Below the pieces are notes generated by a model, which ran no database searches, was not told the DNA's origin, and saw nothing but the letters and a program-made list of their open reading frames with translations. The position numbers and the translations under genes are program-made. Positions 1-8,388 of a stretch of 43,245 nucleotides of DNA are shown here, piece after piece. The DNA lies in assembly GCF_947489035.1 (NCBI RefSeq), contig NZ_CANLCI010000033.1:1-43245 (forward strand), in the 5' to 3' direction. The DNA is from an uncultured Ferrimonas sp. GTDB lineage: Bacteria > Pseudomonadota > Gammaproteobacteria > Enterobacterales > Shewanellaceae. The stretch's first letter is position 1; each line of letters opens with the position of its first letter.

Positions 1-94
1 CAAGGAGTTATCCGAGAAGTTAACTGAGTGGCTGACGCCGTATCAACCGTTGCTGCATCAGCGTTTGCTGTGCTGCCTCGTCGATAGGAAGCGC

Positions 95-127
95 ATTATA
101 GGTTGGAACTAGCGAACTACAAGTCAA
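95..127 (-). promoter_or_regulatory. rrn-P1-like stable-RNA promoter firing out of the left edge
   Basis: On the minus strand a perfect TATAAT (95-100) is followed at once by GCGC. A TTGTAG -35 (117-122) lies 16 bases upstream, and a TTGACT (122-127) sits just beyond it. TATAATGCGC with a 16-base spacer closely resembles E. coli rrnB P1 (TTGTCA, 16, TATAATGCGCC). Runs of T upstream could act as an UP element. The transcript would leave the window at position 1, so its product (rRNA or tRNA operon) is inferred, not seen. Confidence 0.5.
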
Positions 128-133
128 AAATGG

Positions 134-178
134 AAAAAGCAGATCGTATGGTGATAGTTTCACCTGATCTGCTTTTTT
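134..178 (-). terminator. Intrinsic terminator of the leftward ccmFGH operon
   Basis: Inverted repeat AAAAAGCAGATC / GATCTGCTTTTTT encloses an inner GGTGA / TCACC stem. Read leftward, the GC-containing stem ends in a T run. It lies about 20 bases after the stop of the TlpA-like gene and directly before the leftward rrn-like promoter, so it would insulate the two. The symmetrical A and T tracts could also stop rightward transcripts. Confidence 0.75.
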
Positions 179-198
179 TGTGGTTTTTATCCGCTGAT

Positions 199-741
199 TT
201 ACGGGGTTGCGACTAAGTAGCCATCAACCAACTTGCGTACTGCGGGGTGATCCCAATCGACAAAGCTGCGAACAAAGGCCACCAACTGGCCATTTTGATC
301 GAGTATGTAGGTCGCAGGGATCAGATCCGCCGGCAAGACTTCACCAATGCTGTTTTGATTATCAAAGTAGGTTTGCATGGATGGCAAACCTAACTCCTGC
401 AAAAATGGCATGACAACGGCGGGATCACTGTCGACAGCGACAGGAACGACCACAACGCCTTTATTAGCGTAATCCGCGCGGAAGTGTTGTAACGATGGTA
501 ACTCTCGTACGCAAGGCGGACACCAAGTGGCCCACAGGTTGATCATTACGATCTGACCACGAAATTGCTGCAGATCGACTGCCTGACCATTGGGGCCGAC
601 AAAAGCCGCGTTTTCCAATGGCTGCGGGCGAGACAACTGAATAAAACGCGCTACTGCTGGATCATTACTCGCAGCACCAGCACCGGGATAGGCACTGACG
701 CTCGCTGTAAACAACGCGATCACACACAGAAACAGGCGCAT
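199..741 (-). CDS. TlpA/ResA-like periplasmic thioredoxin-fold protein
   Basis: A 180-residue exported thiol-disulfide oxidoreductase. An N-terminal signal sequence (about residues 1-18) is followed by a redoxin/TlpA fold whose active site WCPPC has cysteines 74 and 77; the cis-proline region is LIPATYIL near residue 142. The ATG shares one base with the ccmH stop (TAATG), so it is the last gene of ccmF-ccmG-ccmH-tlpA and is probably translationally coupled. The WCPPC motif differs from WCPSC in the CcmG of the same operon. I infer a second reductant for apocytochrome or CcmH cysteines, or a more general periplasmic reductase; the sequence does not decide which. It has no membrane anchor other than the signal region. 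Confidence 0.85.
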   Translation of the reverse strand: MRLFLCVIALFTASVSAYPGAGAASNDPAVARFIQLSRPQPLENAAFVGPNGQAVDLQQFRGQIVMINLWATWCPPCVRELPSLQHFRADYANKGVVVVPVAVDSDPAVVMPFLQELGLPSMQTYFDNQNSIGEVLPADLIPATYILDQNGQLVAFVRSFVDWDHPAVRKLVDGYLVATP

Positions 742-1208
742 TATTGTTGTTGATCCTTCAGCAGCTGCTCCAACTTGGCTTTATCGGCTGCGGTAACTTC
801 GATGCTGTCTGAGATCTGCCCACGCTGACGGCGAATAAACAGGAAGCCACCGATCGCACCCATAAATAGGAACACAATTGGGCCTAACCACAAGACGACG
901 GTACGGGAGTCAAACGCTGGACGGTAACGAACAAAATCGCCATAACGCGCAGTGAAGTAACCAATGATCTCTTCATTGCTTTTGCCTTCACCGACCATTT
1001 CATACACCTGTAGGCGCATGTCCATCGCAATGGGAGAGTTGGAGTCGTGCAAGTTCTGGTTTTGACACTGTGGGCAGCGTAATTCGGCCGCTAAGCTTTG
1101 TCCGCGCTCGCGATGCTCTTCGTTTTTAAACTCGTAGGTATCGATTGGTGCGGCATTGACTGCCGCAGCCATCAACACTGCTGCCATAAAGGTAAGCAAG
1201 CGTTTCAT
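741..1208 (-). CDS. ccmH: Cytochrome c maturation protein CcmH (CycL type)
   Basis: A 155-residue protein that receives electrons from CcmG and presents reduced apocytochrome to the CcmF/CcmI heme lyase in the periplasm. It has a signal peptide (to about residue 19), the family motif LRCPQCQNQN with redox cysteines 45 and 48, and one C-terminal membrane segment near residues 105-126 (VLWLGPIVFLFMGAIGGF). This is the short, single-domain form: the TPR part that E. coli fuses to CcmH is encoded separately here as ccmI. It overlaps ccmG and the TlpA-like gene by one base each (TAATG), indicating a coupled operon. Confidence 0.95.
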   Translation of the reverse strand: MKRLLTFMAAVLMAAAVNAAPIDTYEFKNEEHRERGQSLAAELRCPQCQNQNLHDSNSPIAMDMRLQVYEMVGEGKSNEEIIGYFTARYGDFVRYRPAFDSRTVVLWLGPIVFLFMGAIGGFLFIRRQRGQISDSIEVTAADKAKLEQLLKDQQQ

Positions 1209-1762
1209 TAAGAGTTTCCTTCTGCTTTGGCTTCAGCGCGGATCGTTTCGATCAATGGCATAAAGTCACTCGCCCACACTTGTGGCTCTAACACACCCGC
1301 AAAGCGATAGCGCACTACGCCGTTATGGTCGACCACGAACGTTTCTGGCGCGCCATAAACACCCAAATCAAAGGCTAACTTACCTTCGGGATCGAATAGG
1401 TTTGTGCTGTAGGGATCACCGCTGCGCGCAAGGTAGTTGATTGCCGGTGCACGTTCATCACGGTAGTTAACCCCGTAAATAGGCAATTCGCCACGACGCT
1501 TCAGCTTATTCAAGAACGGGTGTTCGTATTTACACGATGGACACCACGTTGCCCAGACGTTAAGCAGGTACACGTCGCCTTTCAGATCCGCGTTGCTGAG
1601 CATCACTGCAGGATCTTCCAGTTGCTGCAATTGAAACTGCGGCACAGGCTTACCGACTAATGCGGAATCCAGCTCTTTGGGGTTGAGATACAACCCCTGA
1701 AACAGAAACGCTGCTACCCCAATAAAGATCAACAGGGGCACAAATAATACTAAACGTTTCAT
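1208..1762 (-). CDS. ccmG: Thiol:disulfide interchange protein CcmG/DsbE
   Basis: A 184-residue membrane-anchored periplasmic thioredoxin that reduces CcmH and apocytochrome c. An N-terminal signal anchor (residues 4-22) is followed by a thioredoxin fold with WATWCPSC (C74 and C77) and the acidic GVYGAPETF region containing the cis-proline typical of CcmG. The length is normal for DsbE (E. coli 185). It lies 15 bases after ccmF and overlaps ccmH by one base. Confidence 0.95.
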   Translation of the reverse strand: MKRLVLFVPLLIFIGVAAFLFQGLYLNPKELDSALVGKPVPQFQLQQLEDPAVMLSNADLKGDVYLLNVWATWCPSCKYEHPFLNKLKRRGELPIYGVNYRDERAPAINYLARSGDPYSTNLFDPEGKLAFDLGVYGAPETFVVDHNGVVRYRFAGVLEPQVWASDFMPLIETIRAEAKAEGNS

Positions 1763-1777
1763 TATTGCTCCTCGTGA

Positions 1778-3742
1778 TTAGGCGTTAGCTAACTTAGTGG
1801 CGCCGGCTTTCGCTTTGCGACGACCGCGGCTGCGTTTATCTGTTGCTGCAACCACACCACCGAGCATCATGAAGATCCCGCCAATCCAGATCCAGCGCAC
1901 CATTGGTTTGTAGTTCAAACGCACCGCATAGTGAGTAGCATCGAGTGGATCGCCCATGGTGACGTACAAGTCGCGGGCAAAACCCCAATCAATCCCGGCT
2001 TCAGTCATGTTCATGGTGCGAACGTTGTACTTACGGCGATCTGGGTACAGGGTAGTGACGTAATCACCGTCCTTCTCAACCTTAATAACACCCTGTTCTG
2101 CGGTGTAGTTAGGGCCTTGTACCATTTGGGTTTTTTCGTAGGTGTACTTGTAACCCGCCAGTTCAGCAGAGATCCCTGGCCCCATCCGCACCGATTGCTC
2201 GATGTCGTAGTTGGAAACCACGGTGCCACCCAGAATCGCCATCACGATCCCCGAATGCGCCAACACCATACCGATGTAGCTGCGGGTCATCCGACGACCA
2301 GTGAAGCTGCCATCGGTATCACGCAAGTTCCGCAGGATGTCTTGCACTAAGGTGCAGGCAACCCATGTGGCCGTGAATACACCAGCAATAACCCAACCGT
2401 TCGTTTTGCCACCAATAACGTACGGCAAGATCAGCGCTACGGCAGCGGCAATGATCGCCGACGGCAGCAGCTTCTTAAGCTCGCCTTCTTTGGATTTCTT
2501 CCAACGGATGAATGGACCAATCCCCATAAAGACAAACAGCACCAGCACAATTGGATTAAATACGGTGTTGAAGTATGGAGGCCCTACAGAGATCTGCCCT
2601 AAGCCTAAGGCGTCACCCAGCAATGGGTACAGTGTGCCCAGCAGTACAGAGCCTGTCGCCACAACCAGTAAGACGTTACACAACAACATCATGGTTTCTT
2701 TTGACAGTAACTCGAAGCGTGCAGGCGATTTCAGCTCCGTTGCACGGAAGGCAAACAGTGTGAGCGAGCCACCAATGGCTAAGCCCAGCAACAGCAAAAT
2801 AAACAAACCACGGGAAGGATCAGCCGCAAACGAGTGCACTGAGGTCAGAACCCCCGAACGAACCAAGAAGGTACCCAGTAAGCTTAAGCTAAAGGTAAAG
2901 ATGGCCAGCAGGATGGTCCAGTTGCGGAAGGTGCCGCGTTTTTCCGTAACGATAAGCGAGTGAACTAATGCTGTACCCACCAACCAAGGCATAAAGGAAG
3001 CGTTCTCTACTGGATCCCAGAACCACCAGCCGCCCCAGCCCAGTTCGTAATAAGCCCACCAAGAGCCCAGCGCAACACCGGCAGTCAGTAAGGCCCAAGC
3101 TGCTAACGCCCATGGTCGTGACCATCGCGCCCAGGCAGAATCAAGGCGACCAGACATGAGCGCCGCAATGGCAAAGGCAAAGGCAACGGAGAAGCCAACG
3201 TAACCGAGGTACAACAACGGTGGGTGGAAGATCAAACCAACGTCTTGCAGCATTGGGTTTAAGTCGCGACCTTCCATCGGCACATTTGGCAGTAAGCGCT
3301 CAAATGGGCTAGAGGTAAACAACATAAACAGTGAGAAGCCAACGGTGATCATGCCCAATACCGCTAACACGCGAGCGGTAAAGGCGTCTTCTAACCCTTT
3401 GCTGAACAGCGCAACTGCGGCAGCCCATACTGAGATAGAGAAGACCCAGAACAGCAACGATCCTTCGTGACCACCCCAAATTGCAGCAATCTTAAAGTAA
3501 ACAGGCAACTGGCTGTTCGAGTTAGAGGCAACGTACATGACAGAGAAGTCATCCGTTGCAAAAGCGTAGCCTAAACACACCACAGCCAGCGTCATAAACG
3601 CGAACATGCCGTAGCTGAGTGGACGGGCGAAACTCACTAAGTAGGCATCCTTGCGTGCCACACCGATCAGTGGGATCACTGATACTAATGCCGCAAAAGC
3701 CAAACCGATAATGAGAGAATAATGTCCAAGTTCCGGAATCAT
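1778..3742 (-). CDS. ccmF: Heme lyase subunit CcmF
   Basis: A 654-residue polytopic inner-membrane protein that takes heme from holo-CcmE and joins it to reduced apocytochrome c. WGGHEGS is at residues 89-95, and the tryptophan-rich WWD domain (about 228-262, including GWGGWWFWDPVENASF) binds CcmE-heme. Histidines 173, 261 and 303 fall at the E. coli P-His positions. Many hydrophobic segments span the whole protein. It is the first gene of the leftward ccmFGH-tlpA operon and is transcribed from the gap shared with ccmI. E. coli CcmF is 647 residues, so the length is normal. Confidence 0.97.
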   Translation of the reverse strand: MIPELGHYSLIIGLAFAALVSVIPLIGVARKDAYLVSFARPLSYGMFAFMTLAVVCLGYAFATDDFSVMYVASNSNSQLPVYFKIAAIWGGHEGSLLFWVFSISVWAAAVALFSKGLEDAFTARVLAVLGMITVGFSLFMLFTSSPFERLLPNVPMEGRDLNPMLQDVGLIFHPPLLYLGYVGFSVAFAFAIAALMSGRLDSAWARWSRPWALAAWALLTAGVALGSWWAYYELGWGGWWFWDPVENASFMPWLVGTALVHSLIVTEKRGTFRNWTILLAIFTFSLSLLGTFLVRSGVLTSVHSFAADPSRGLFILLLLGLAIGGSLTLFAFRATELKSPARFELLSKETMMLLCNVLLVVATGSVLLGTLYPLLGDALGLGQISVGPPYFNTVFNPIVLVLFVFMGIGPFIRWKKSKEGELKKLLPSAIIAAAVALILPYVIGGKTNGWVIAGVFTATWVACTLVQDILRNLRDTDGSFTGRRMTRSYIGMVLAHSGIVMAILGGTVVSNYDIEQSVRMGPGISAELAGYKYTYEKTQMVQGPNYTAEQGVIKVEKDGDYVTTLYPDRRKYNVRTMNMTEAGIDWGFARDLYVTMGDPLDATHYAVRLNYKPMVRWIWIGGIFMMLGGVVAATDKRSRGRRKAKAGATKLANA

Positions 3743-4159
3743 TAGTTTACCTCAGAGGAAAAGGATCCAATTCATTGTACTCAACTGAACTGAATTGGGG
3801 TCATTGTCGCCATTTTAGGCAGTATTCATCCCAATGTCTGCCACGGGTTTAAGATTTGCTAACCCAGTTCACAGCATCATTTTTTTCGTGCAAAAATCAC
3901 GCGGAATAATCGCACTGGTAATGGATTGTCGTTATGACGATGAAAGTTCAACAAAGTTTCATAGAATTGAGAGGTTAATGACCGAATTGTGACTGTCCGC
4001 TCATAACCCCCGCTTACTGAAAAACAGACAAACGGAAAGCCTGTTCAAGCTTTCGGCTTGCCGTATAATCCAACGCTAATTGGATTTTTGTGCTCAGCAT
4101 TTGGCTGAGCGTCGCGCATTAGGCTCACACGCCGGGCGTACTACCACCATGAGACTGCT
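3743..4159. promoter_or_regulatory. Divergent ccmF / ccmI intergenic region
   Basis: 417 bases without a gene, which must hold promoters for leftward ccmF and rightward ccmI. On the plus strand a perfect TATAAT is at 4064-4069, but no good -35 is seen 16-18 bases upstream (CTGTTC at 4041-4046). A GCTCAGC / GCTGAGC hairpin (4092-4110) would lie in the ccmI leader. On the minus strand GATTAT near 3905-3910 is only a weak -10. I see no convincing FNR or CRP site. Confidence 0.4.
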
Positions 4160-5398
4160 ATGACGAACTTTTGGATTGCTATCGCTGCCCTGACAGTACT
4201 TGCACTGTGTTTGATTTGGTTACCCTTTGTCCGCCGCCACGCCAATGCGAGCAAAGCCACCGATGCGGAAACGCGCAAGCAAACCAACTTAAGCCTCTAC
4301 AACGAGCGCTTAGATGAACTCAATGCGGAATTGAGCGAAGGTCGCATTAACGAGCAGGAACATAGTGCCTTACAGCAAGAGCTGCAGATCAACCTATTGC
4401 AGAACGTTGAACAAGAAGAAGACAACTTAGCGGCCTCATCCGGCAGCATTGTTTGGCCAATTGCCATGAGTGTGGTGTTGGTTGCTATCAGTGGCTACGT
4501 CTATAACGATCTGGGCCGTGGCCAAGATTGGAACGTACAAACCGTTCAAAACGACAACCCACATGCTGGCATGACCCCAGAGCAGATGGCATCGTCTCGC
4601 ATCGAACAGATGGAAACCGCCTTGATGGCGGATCCAGAGAACAGTCAAGGTTGGTTCAGCCTTGGTCATGCTTACATCAATGCGAGCCAATATGGCAAAG
4701 CCATCGCCGCATTTGATAAAACCATGGAGCTGGTCGGTGAGCACGCCGAATTGCTGGGTCCCAAAGCGACGGCCATGTACTACCAAGCCGATCAAAACAT
4801 GACTCCGGCCATTGAAGCGGTGATTGCCAAATCGCTAGCCAGCGACAACAAAGATCCTTCCACCCGTTTATTGCTGGGTATGGATGCTTTCTTTAGCGCG
4901 AACTACGAAGATGCCATTGGCCATTGGGAAATGATCTTAACCAATCCACGCCAAGACGTTGACCGTGAAGGGATCTTGAATGCGATATCGCAAGCGAAGA
5001 TGTTCCTTGAAGCCGGCAGCGCCAACCAAGCGAAAAGCGACGAAAACATCGCCGCTAACAACAGTGGTGTTACCGTCACTGTTGAGATCGCACCAGAATT
5101 GGCCGCCAATGCGAAGCCAACCGATACCGTATTCCTGTTTGCCCGTGCTGTTAATGGTGACATGCCGCTAGCCGTCGCCCGCATCGCCGTGGCGGATCTG
5201 CCTAACACCATTGTGCTGGATGACAGCTTTGCCATGACCCCACAAATGGTGATCAGCGGCGCAGAGCAAGTTGATTTAATCGCTGCGATTAACCTGAATA
5301 ACAGCAAAAAGCCTACCCCTGGCGACATGCAGGGTGAGTTGCAGCAAGTAGAAATCGGCGCCAGCGTTACCGTAACAATCGACACTGTGGTTGAATAA
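4160..5398 (+). CDS. ccmI: Cytochrome c maturation TPR protein CcmI
   Basis: A 412-residue protein, the apocytochrome chaperone of the CcmF-CcmH lyase. There are two N-terminal membrane segments (about residues 4-22 and 97-116) separated by a charged, helical, leucine-zipper-like cytoplasmic loop (SLYNERLDELNAEL), then TPR repeats in about 145-270 (AWFSLGHAY-like GWFSLGHAYINA, GKAIAAFDKTMEL). The C-terminal 130 residues are beta-rich and probably periplasmic. It corresponds to the C-terminal part of E. coli CcmH plus the CycH family. It runs away from ccmF and ends at a bidirectional terminator. Confidence 0.92.
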   Translation: MTNFWIAIAALTVLALCLIWLPFVRRHANASKATDAETRKQTNLSLYNERLDELNAELSEGRINEQEHSALQQELQINLLQNVEQEEDNLAASSGSIVWPIAMSVVLVAISGYVYNDLGRGQDWNVQTVQNDNPHAGMTPEQMASSRIEQMETALMADPENSQGWFSLGHAYINASQYGKAIAAFDKTMELVGEHAELLGPKATAMYYQADQNMTPAIEAVIAKSLASDNKDPSTRLLLGMDAFFSANYEDAIGHWEMILTNPRQDVDREGILNAISQAKMFLEAGSANQAKSDENIAANNSGVTVTVEIAPELAANAKPTDTVFLFARAVNGDMPLAVARIAVADLPNTIVLDDSFAMTPQMVISGAEQVDLIAAINLNNSKKPTPGDMQGELQQVEIGASVTVTIDTVVE

Positions 5399-5415
5399 CG
5401 CCAGCGTAAAGGATC

Positions 5416-5447
5416 AAAAAAGCCGCTTCCAATGAAGCGGCTTTTTT
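5416..5447. terminator. Bidirectional terminator between ccmI and scyA
   Basis: AAAAAAGCCGCTTC, loop CAAT, GAAGCGGCTTTTTT: an eight-base GC-rich stem with A and T tracts on both sides, between two convergent genes. It should stop ccmI rightward and the cytochrome gene leftward. Confidence 0.9.
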
Positions 5448-5462
5448 ATTGCAGCAATAAGC

Positions 5463-5762
5463 TTACTGACCAGACATGTACTGAATGGCAGCCTTGTAAT
5501 CTTCGTCGTTACAATCGATGCAAGCGCCCTTCGCCGGCATGGCGTTCAAGCCATTATTTACGCTTGCCACTAAAGCATCCATCCCCTTGGCCAAACGTGG
5601 CGCCCATTCCGCTTTATTTTGGAATTTGGGTGCTCCCGCTAAGCCAATTGAGTGACAGGTTACGCAAGACTTTTCATACACCGCTTTACCATCTTGAGCC
5701 ATCACGTTAGTGCTTAGAGCGAAACCGGCCACTGCCGCAAGCATTACAATTTTTTTCATCAT
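5463..5762 (-). CDS. scyA: Periplasmic monoheme cytochrome c5 (ScyA type)
   Basis: A 99-residue exported class I cytochrome c. The signal peptide ends near residue 22 (VMA|Q). The heme motif CVTCH has cysteines 33 and 36 and axial histidine 37, the axial methionine is M75 (LNAMPAKG), and an extra CIDC pair (81, 84) is typical of cytochrome c5. I start at the ATG at 5762, which has GGA five bases upstream; an upstream in-frame start at 5777 would only add MDWNK. It is placed between ccmI and ccmA, as I recall for Shewanella scyA, whose product shuttles electrons to cytochrome c oxidase or peroxidase. The electron partner here is inferred. Confidence 0.88.
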   Translation of the reverse strand: MMKKIVMLAAVAGFALSTNVMAQDGKAVYEKSCVTCHSIGLAGAPKFQNKAEWAPRLAKGMDALVASVNNGLNAMPAKGACIDCNDEDYKAAIQYMSGQ

Positions 5763-5777
5763 TTTATTCCAATCCAT

Positions 5778-6070
5778 TCACACACGCAGGGCACAATTTA
5801 CTCACAAACCGCGTTGTTGCGCCCGCACCCTACCACTCAACCTCAATTCTGCCACGTTTTTTGACCCCTGTCACAATCGTAGTCACCAACGGAAACCTTG
5901 ATCGTCTTTTAAGGTCAACCAGTTACGATTTCGGTGTAAGGGTTGTGTTAATCAGCTCACAACTCGAATTTTTTTTCACTTTATCCATGCATTTCACACC
6001 ACTTTTGCGAGTTGCTTCAGTGACCAAGCCAGCCGCTGTGATAAGATTTGCCCTAGTGTAACGACGCATA
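5778..6070. promoter_or_regulatory. scyA / ccmA divergent upstream region
   Basis: 293 bases with no gene. It should hold promoters for scyA (leftward) and ccmA (rightward). A plausible ccmA -10 is TAAGAT (6042-6047) after TGTGA, without a clear -35. A six-base inverted repeat GTTGTG...CACAAC (5942-5963, 10-base spacer) could be an operator. None of these is strong. Confidence 0.3.
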
Positions 6071-6745
6071 ATGAGTCAAGAGGATCCGGTGACACAAACC
6101 AGCCGACAACCACTGCTGCAAGCCAAGCAATTGACCTGCATTCGCGAAGAGCGGATCTTATTTGATGAGTTGAGCTTCGACATCTTTCCTGGCGACATCA
6201 TCCAGATCGAAGGCCCTAACGGCGCCGGAAAAACCAGCCTATTACGGATCCTTGCTGGTCTGTCTCGCCCCTACAATGGCGATGTCTATTTCAATGATCA
6301 GCCCATCGCCAATAACCGCGACGAGTTTCATCAGCAATTGTTATACCTTGGCCATCTGCCTGGGGTAAAAAGCGAATTAACGGCTGAAGAGAACCTGAGC
6401 TTCAACTTGAAAATGGCTGGCTACAACGACGCTCCCTTAACGGACGTGTTGGCCAAGGTAAACTTAACCGGTTTTGAAGATCACCCTGCTGGCCACCTTT
6501 CAGCTGGCCAACACCGTCGCATCGCTCTCGCCCGCTTATGGCACAGTGATGCCAAAATCTGGATTGTGGATGAGCCATTAACGGCGATTGATAAGCGTGG
6601 CGTAGCTGAACTCGAACAACTGTTCCTGCACCATGCCGATAACGGCGGTTGCGTGATCCTTACTACACACCAAGACTTACAGCTTGTGGGACCAGATCGA
6701 CTGCAGAAACTGCGGCTGGAATACCAATTTGCGGCGGAGCAGTAA
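6071..6745 (+). CDS. ccmA: Heme exporter ATP-binding protein CcmA
   Basis: A 224-residue ABC ATPase that drives release of holo-CcmE from the CcmCDE complex. Walker A is GPNGAGKT (about residues 49-56), the signature is [15 protein letters not shown], Walker B is IWIVDEP, and the switch histidine is in TTHQD. The length is slightly longer than E. coli CcmA (207) because of a 15-residue N-terminal extension; an internal in-frame start is possible. It is the first gene of rightward ccmABCDE, with ccmB following two bases after the stop. Confidence 0.95.
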   Translation: MSQEDPVTQTSRQPLLQAKQLTCIREERILFDELSFDIFPGDIIQIEGPNGAGKTSLLRILAGLSRPYNGDVYFNDQPIANNRDEFHQQLLYLGHLPGVKSELTAEENLSFNLKMAGYNDAPLTDVLAKVNLTGFEDHPAGHLSAGQHRRIALARLWHSDAKIWIVDEPLTAIDKRGVAELEQLFLHHADNGGCVILTTHQDLQLVGPDRLQKLRLEYQFAAEQ

Positions 6746-6747
6746 GC

Positions 6748-7431
6748 ATGCGTCAAATCAATTACTACCAAGCGTTCAGCACCGTACTTAAACGGGATCT
6801 GCAGATCGCCTTCCGCCATCGCGGCGACATCTTTAATCCATTGATGTTCTTTGTCATGGTGGTGACCTTATTCCCACTGGGGATCGGGCCTGAGCCAAAC
6901 ACACTAACCACCATCGCGCCTGGGATCATATGGGTCGCCGCCCTGCTATCCTCAATGCTGTCTCTAGAGCGGTTATTTAAGTCCGATTACTCTGACGGCT
7001 CGCTAGAGCAAATGATGCTAAGCCCACAGCCACTGTCATTAATGGTGTTGGCTAAAGTACTTGCTCATTGGCTTGTAACGGGTGTGCCGCTGATCCTGAT
7101 CTCGCCGTTGCTGGCCGTCTTACTGCATCTGGATGACAACGCCTACGGAGCACTCATCGCTACTCTAACGGTAGGTACCCCCATCTTATCGTTGCTCGGC
7201 GCCATTGGCGTTGCCTTAACCGTTGGCCTGCCTAAAGGCGGGGTTTTACTAAGCTTACTGATTCTACCGCTGTATATCCCTGTATTGATCTTCGCCACCA
7301 GCGCCATCGATGCAGCCTCTATGAATTTGCCGTTTTTAGGGCACCTTGCCATTCTTGGTGCACTCTTAGTCGGCTCTTTAGTTTTAGCCCCTGTTGCCAT
7401 TAGCGCTTCATTACGAGTGAGTACAAACTGA
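6748..7431 (+). CDS. ccmB: Heme exporter membrane protein CcmB
   Basis: A 227-residue inner-membrane permease partner of CcmA with six predicted hydrophobic segments. The chosen ATG (6748) lies just after the ccmA stop, has GGAG upstream and gives MRQINYYQAFSTVLKRDLQI, matching the family N-terminus. The open frame extends upstream to 6649 but that part only overlaps ccmA. The family pattern PLMFFVMVVTLFPLG and the cytoplasmic SLERLF segment are present. Confidence 0.94.
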   Translation: MRQINYYQAFSTVLKRDLQIAFRHRGDIFNPLMFFVMVVTLFPLGIGPEPNTLTTIAPGIIWVAALLSSMLSLERLFKSDYSDGSLEQMMLSPQPLSLMVLAKVLAHWLVTGVPLILISPLLAVLLHLDDNAYGALIATLTVGTPILSLLGAIGVALTVGLPKGGVLLSLLILPLYIPVLIFATSAIDAASMNLPFLGHLAILGALLVGSLVLAPVAISASLRVSTN

Positions 7432-7432
7432 T

Positions 7433-8176
7433 ATGTGGAAGTGGTTACACCCTTACGCCAATCCAGAGCGAGCCTATCAACTCGCCGGCACCCTGCTACC
7501 GTGGTTTGCGGTATTAGCAACTTTACTGATCACCACTGGTACCGTTTGGGGCTTAGGTTTTGCCCCAGTCGATTACCAACAAGGTGATTCCTACCGCATC
7601 ATTTTCGTCCACGTACCTGCTGCATCCATGTCGATGTCGGCCTACATGGGCATGGCTGTTGCCGCCTTTGTTGGCTTGGTTTGGCAGATCAAATTAGCTG
7701 ACATCGCCGCAGCCGCTATCGCACCGGTTGGCGCGGTATTAACGGTTATCGCTCTGGTAACAGGCGCAGCATGGGGTAAACCGATGTGGGGCGCTTGGTG
7801 GGTATGGGATGCACGACTCACCTCTGAATTGGTTCTCCTGTTCCTCTACTTAGGCGTTATCGCGCTTTATGCATCATTTGAAGACAAAGTAATGGCCGCA
7901 AAAGCTGCAGGTATTTTGGCCATTGTTGGTGTGATAAACTTACCCATCATTAAATACTCGGTTGAATGGTGGAACACGCTCCATCAGCCGAACGCCATCA
8001 CCGTTGGCAAGAGCAACAACATGCCACCGGAAATGCTCATTCCCTTGCTGTGTAACATCTTTGGCTTTGCCATGTTGATTGCCGCATTAAGTACATTACG
8101 CTTTCGAGCCGAGGTATTAGCTCGTAACAGCATGCGCCCTTGGGTGCGCGAATTGGTAGCTAAGGAGTGCAAATAA
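7433..8176 (+). CDS. ccmC: Heme handling protein CcmC
   Basis: A 247-residue six-helix membrane protein that binds heme in the periplasmic leaflet and loads it onto CcmE. The WWD domain WGAWWVWDARLTSEL (about residues 119-133) is present, and axial histidines H60 (VHVPAA) and H184 (TLHQP) are at the E. coli positions. It starts one base after the ccmB stop, and its stop overlaps the ccmD start. Confidence 0.96.
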   Translation: MWKWLHPYANPERAYQLAGTLLPWFAVLATLLITTGTVWGLGFAPVDYQQGDSYRIIFVHVPAASMSMSAYMGMAVAAFVGLVWQIKLADIAAAAIAPVGAVLTVIALVTGAAWGKPMWGAWWVWDARLTSELVLLFLYLGVIALYASFEDKVMAAKAAGILAIVGVINLPIIKYSVEWWNTLHQPNAITVGKSNNMPPEMLIPLLCNIFGFAMLIAALSTLRFRAEVLARNSMRPWVRELVAKECK

Positions 8177-8388
8177 TGGAACTCAGTTTTCAGTTCGCCT
8201 CAGTCAGTGAGTTTTTCGCTATGGGTGGCTATGCCAAATACGTATGGCTGTCCTACGGCATTGCTCTGATCGGCCTCGGCAGTGTTACTGTTGCCTCTAT
8301 CCGTAAGCGTAAAGCTGTACTAAAACAAATTGCCAATAAGCAGGCTCGTGAAGCCCGCTTACGTCAACACAGGAGTCAGAACTCATGA
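8176..8388 (+). CDS. ccmD: Small heme exporter protein CcmD
   Basis: A 70-residue protein with one membrane helix (about residues 18-40, [17 protein letters not shown]) and a basic cytoplasmic tail, as expected for CcmD, which holds CcmE to CcmABC. I choose the ATG at 8176, overlapping the ccmC stop (TAATG) and nine bases after AAGGAG. A GTG at 8167 in the same frame lies inside the Shine-Dalgarno sequence and is unlikely. It overlaps ccmE by four bases (ATGA). Confidence 0.9.
   Translation: MELSFQFASVSEFFAMGGYAKYVWLSYGIALIGLGSVTVASIRKRKAVLKQIANKQAREARLRQHRSQNS

Noticed and set aside
2..112. Open frame from the window edge to a stop at 112 on the plus strand
   Set aside because: Short, without recognisable similarity, and covering the strong leftward rrn-like promoter on the other strand.
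2301..2963. 220-codon open frame antisense to ccmF
   Set aside because: Overlaps the essential and well-conserved ccmF; Ser/Lys/Pro-rich shadow translation with no domain.
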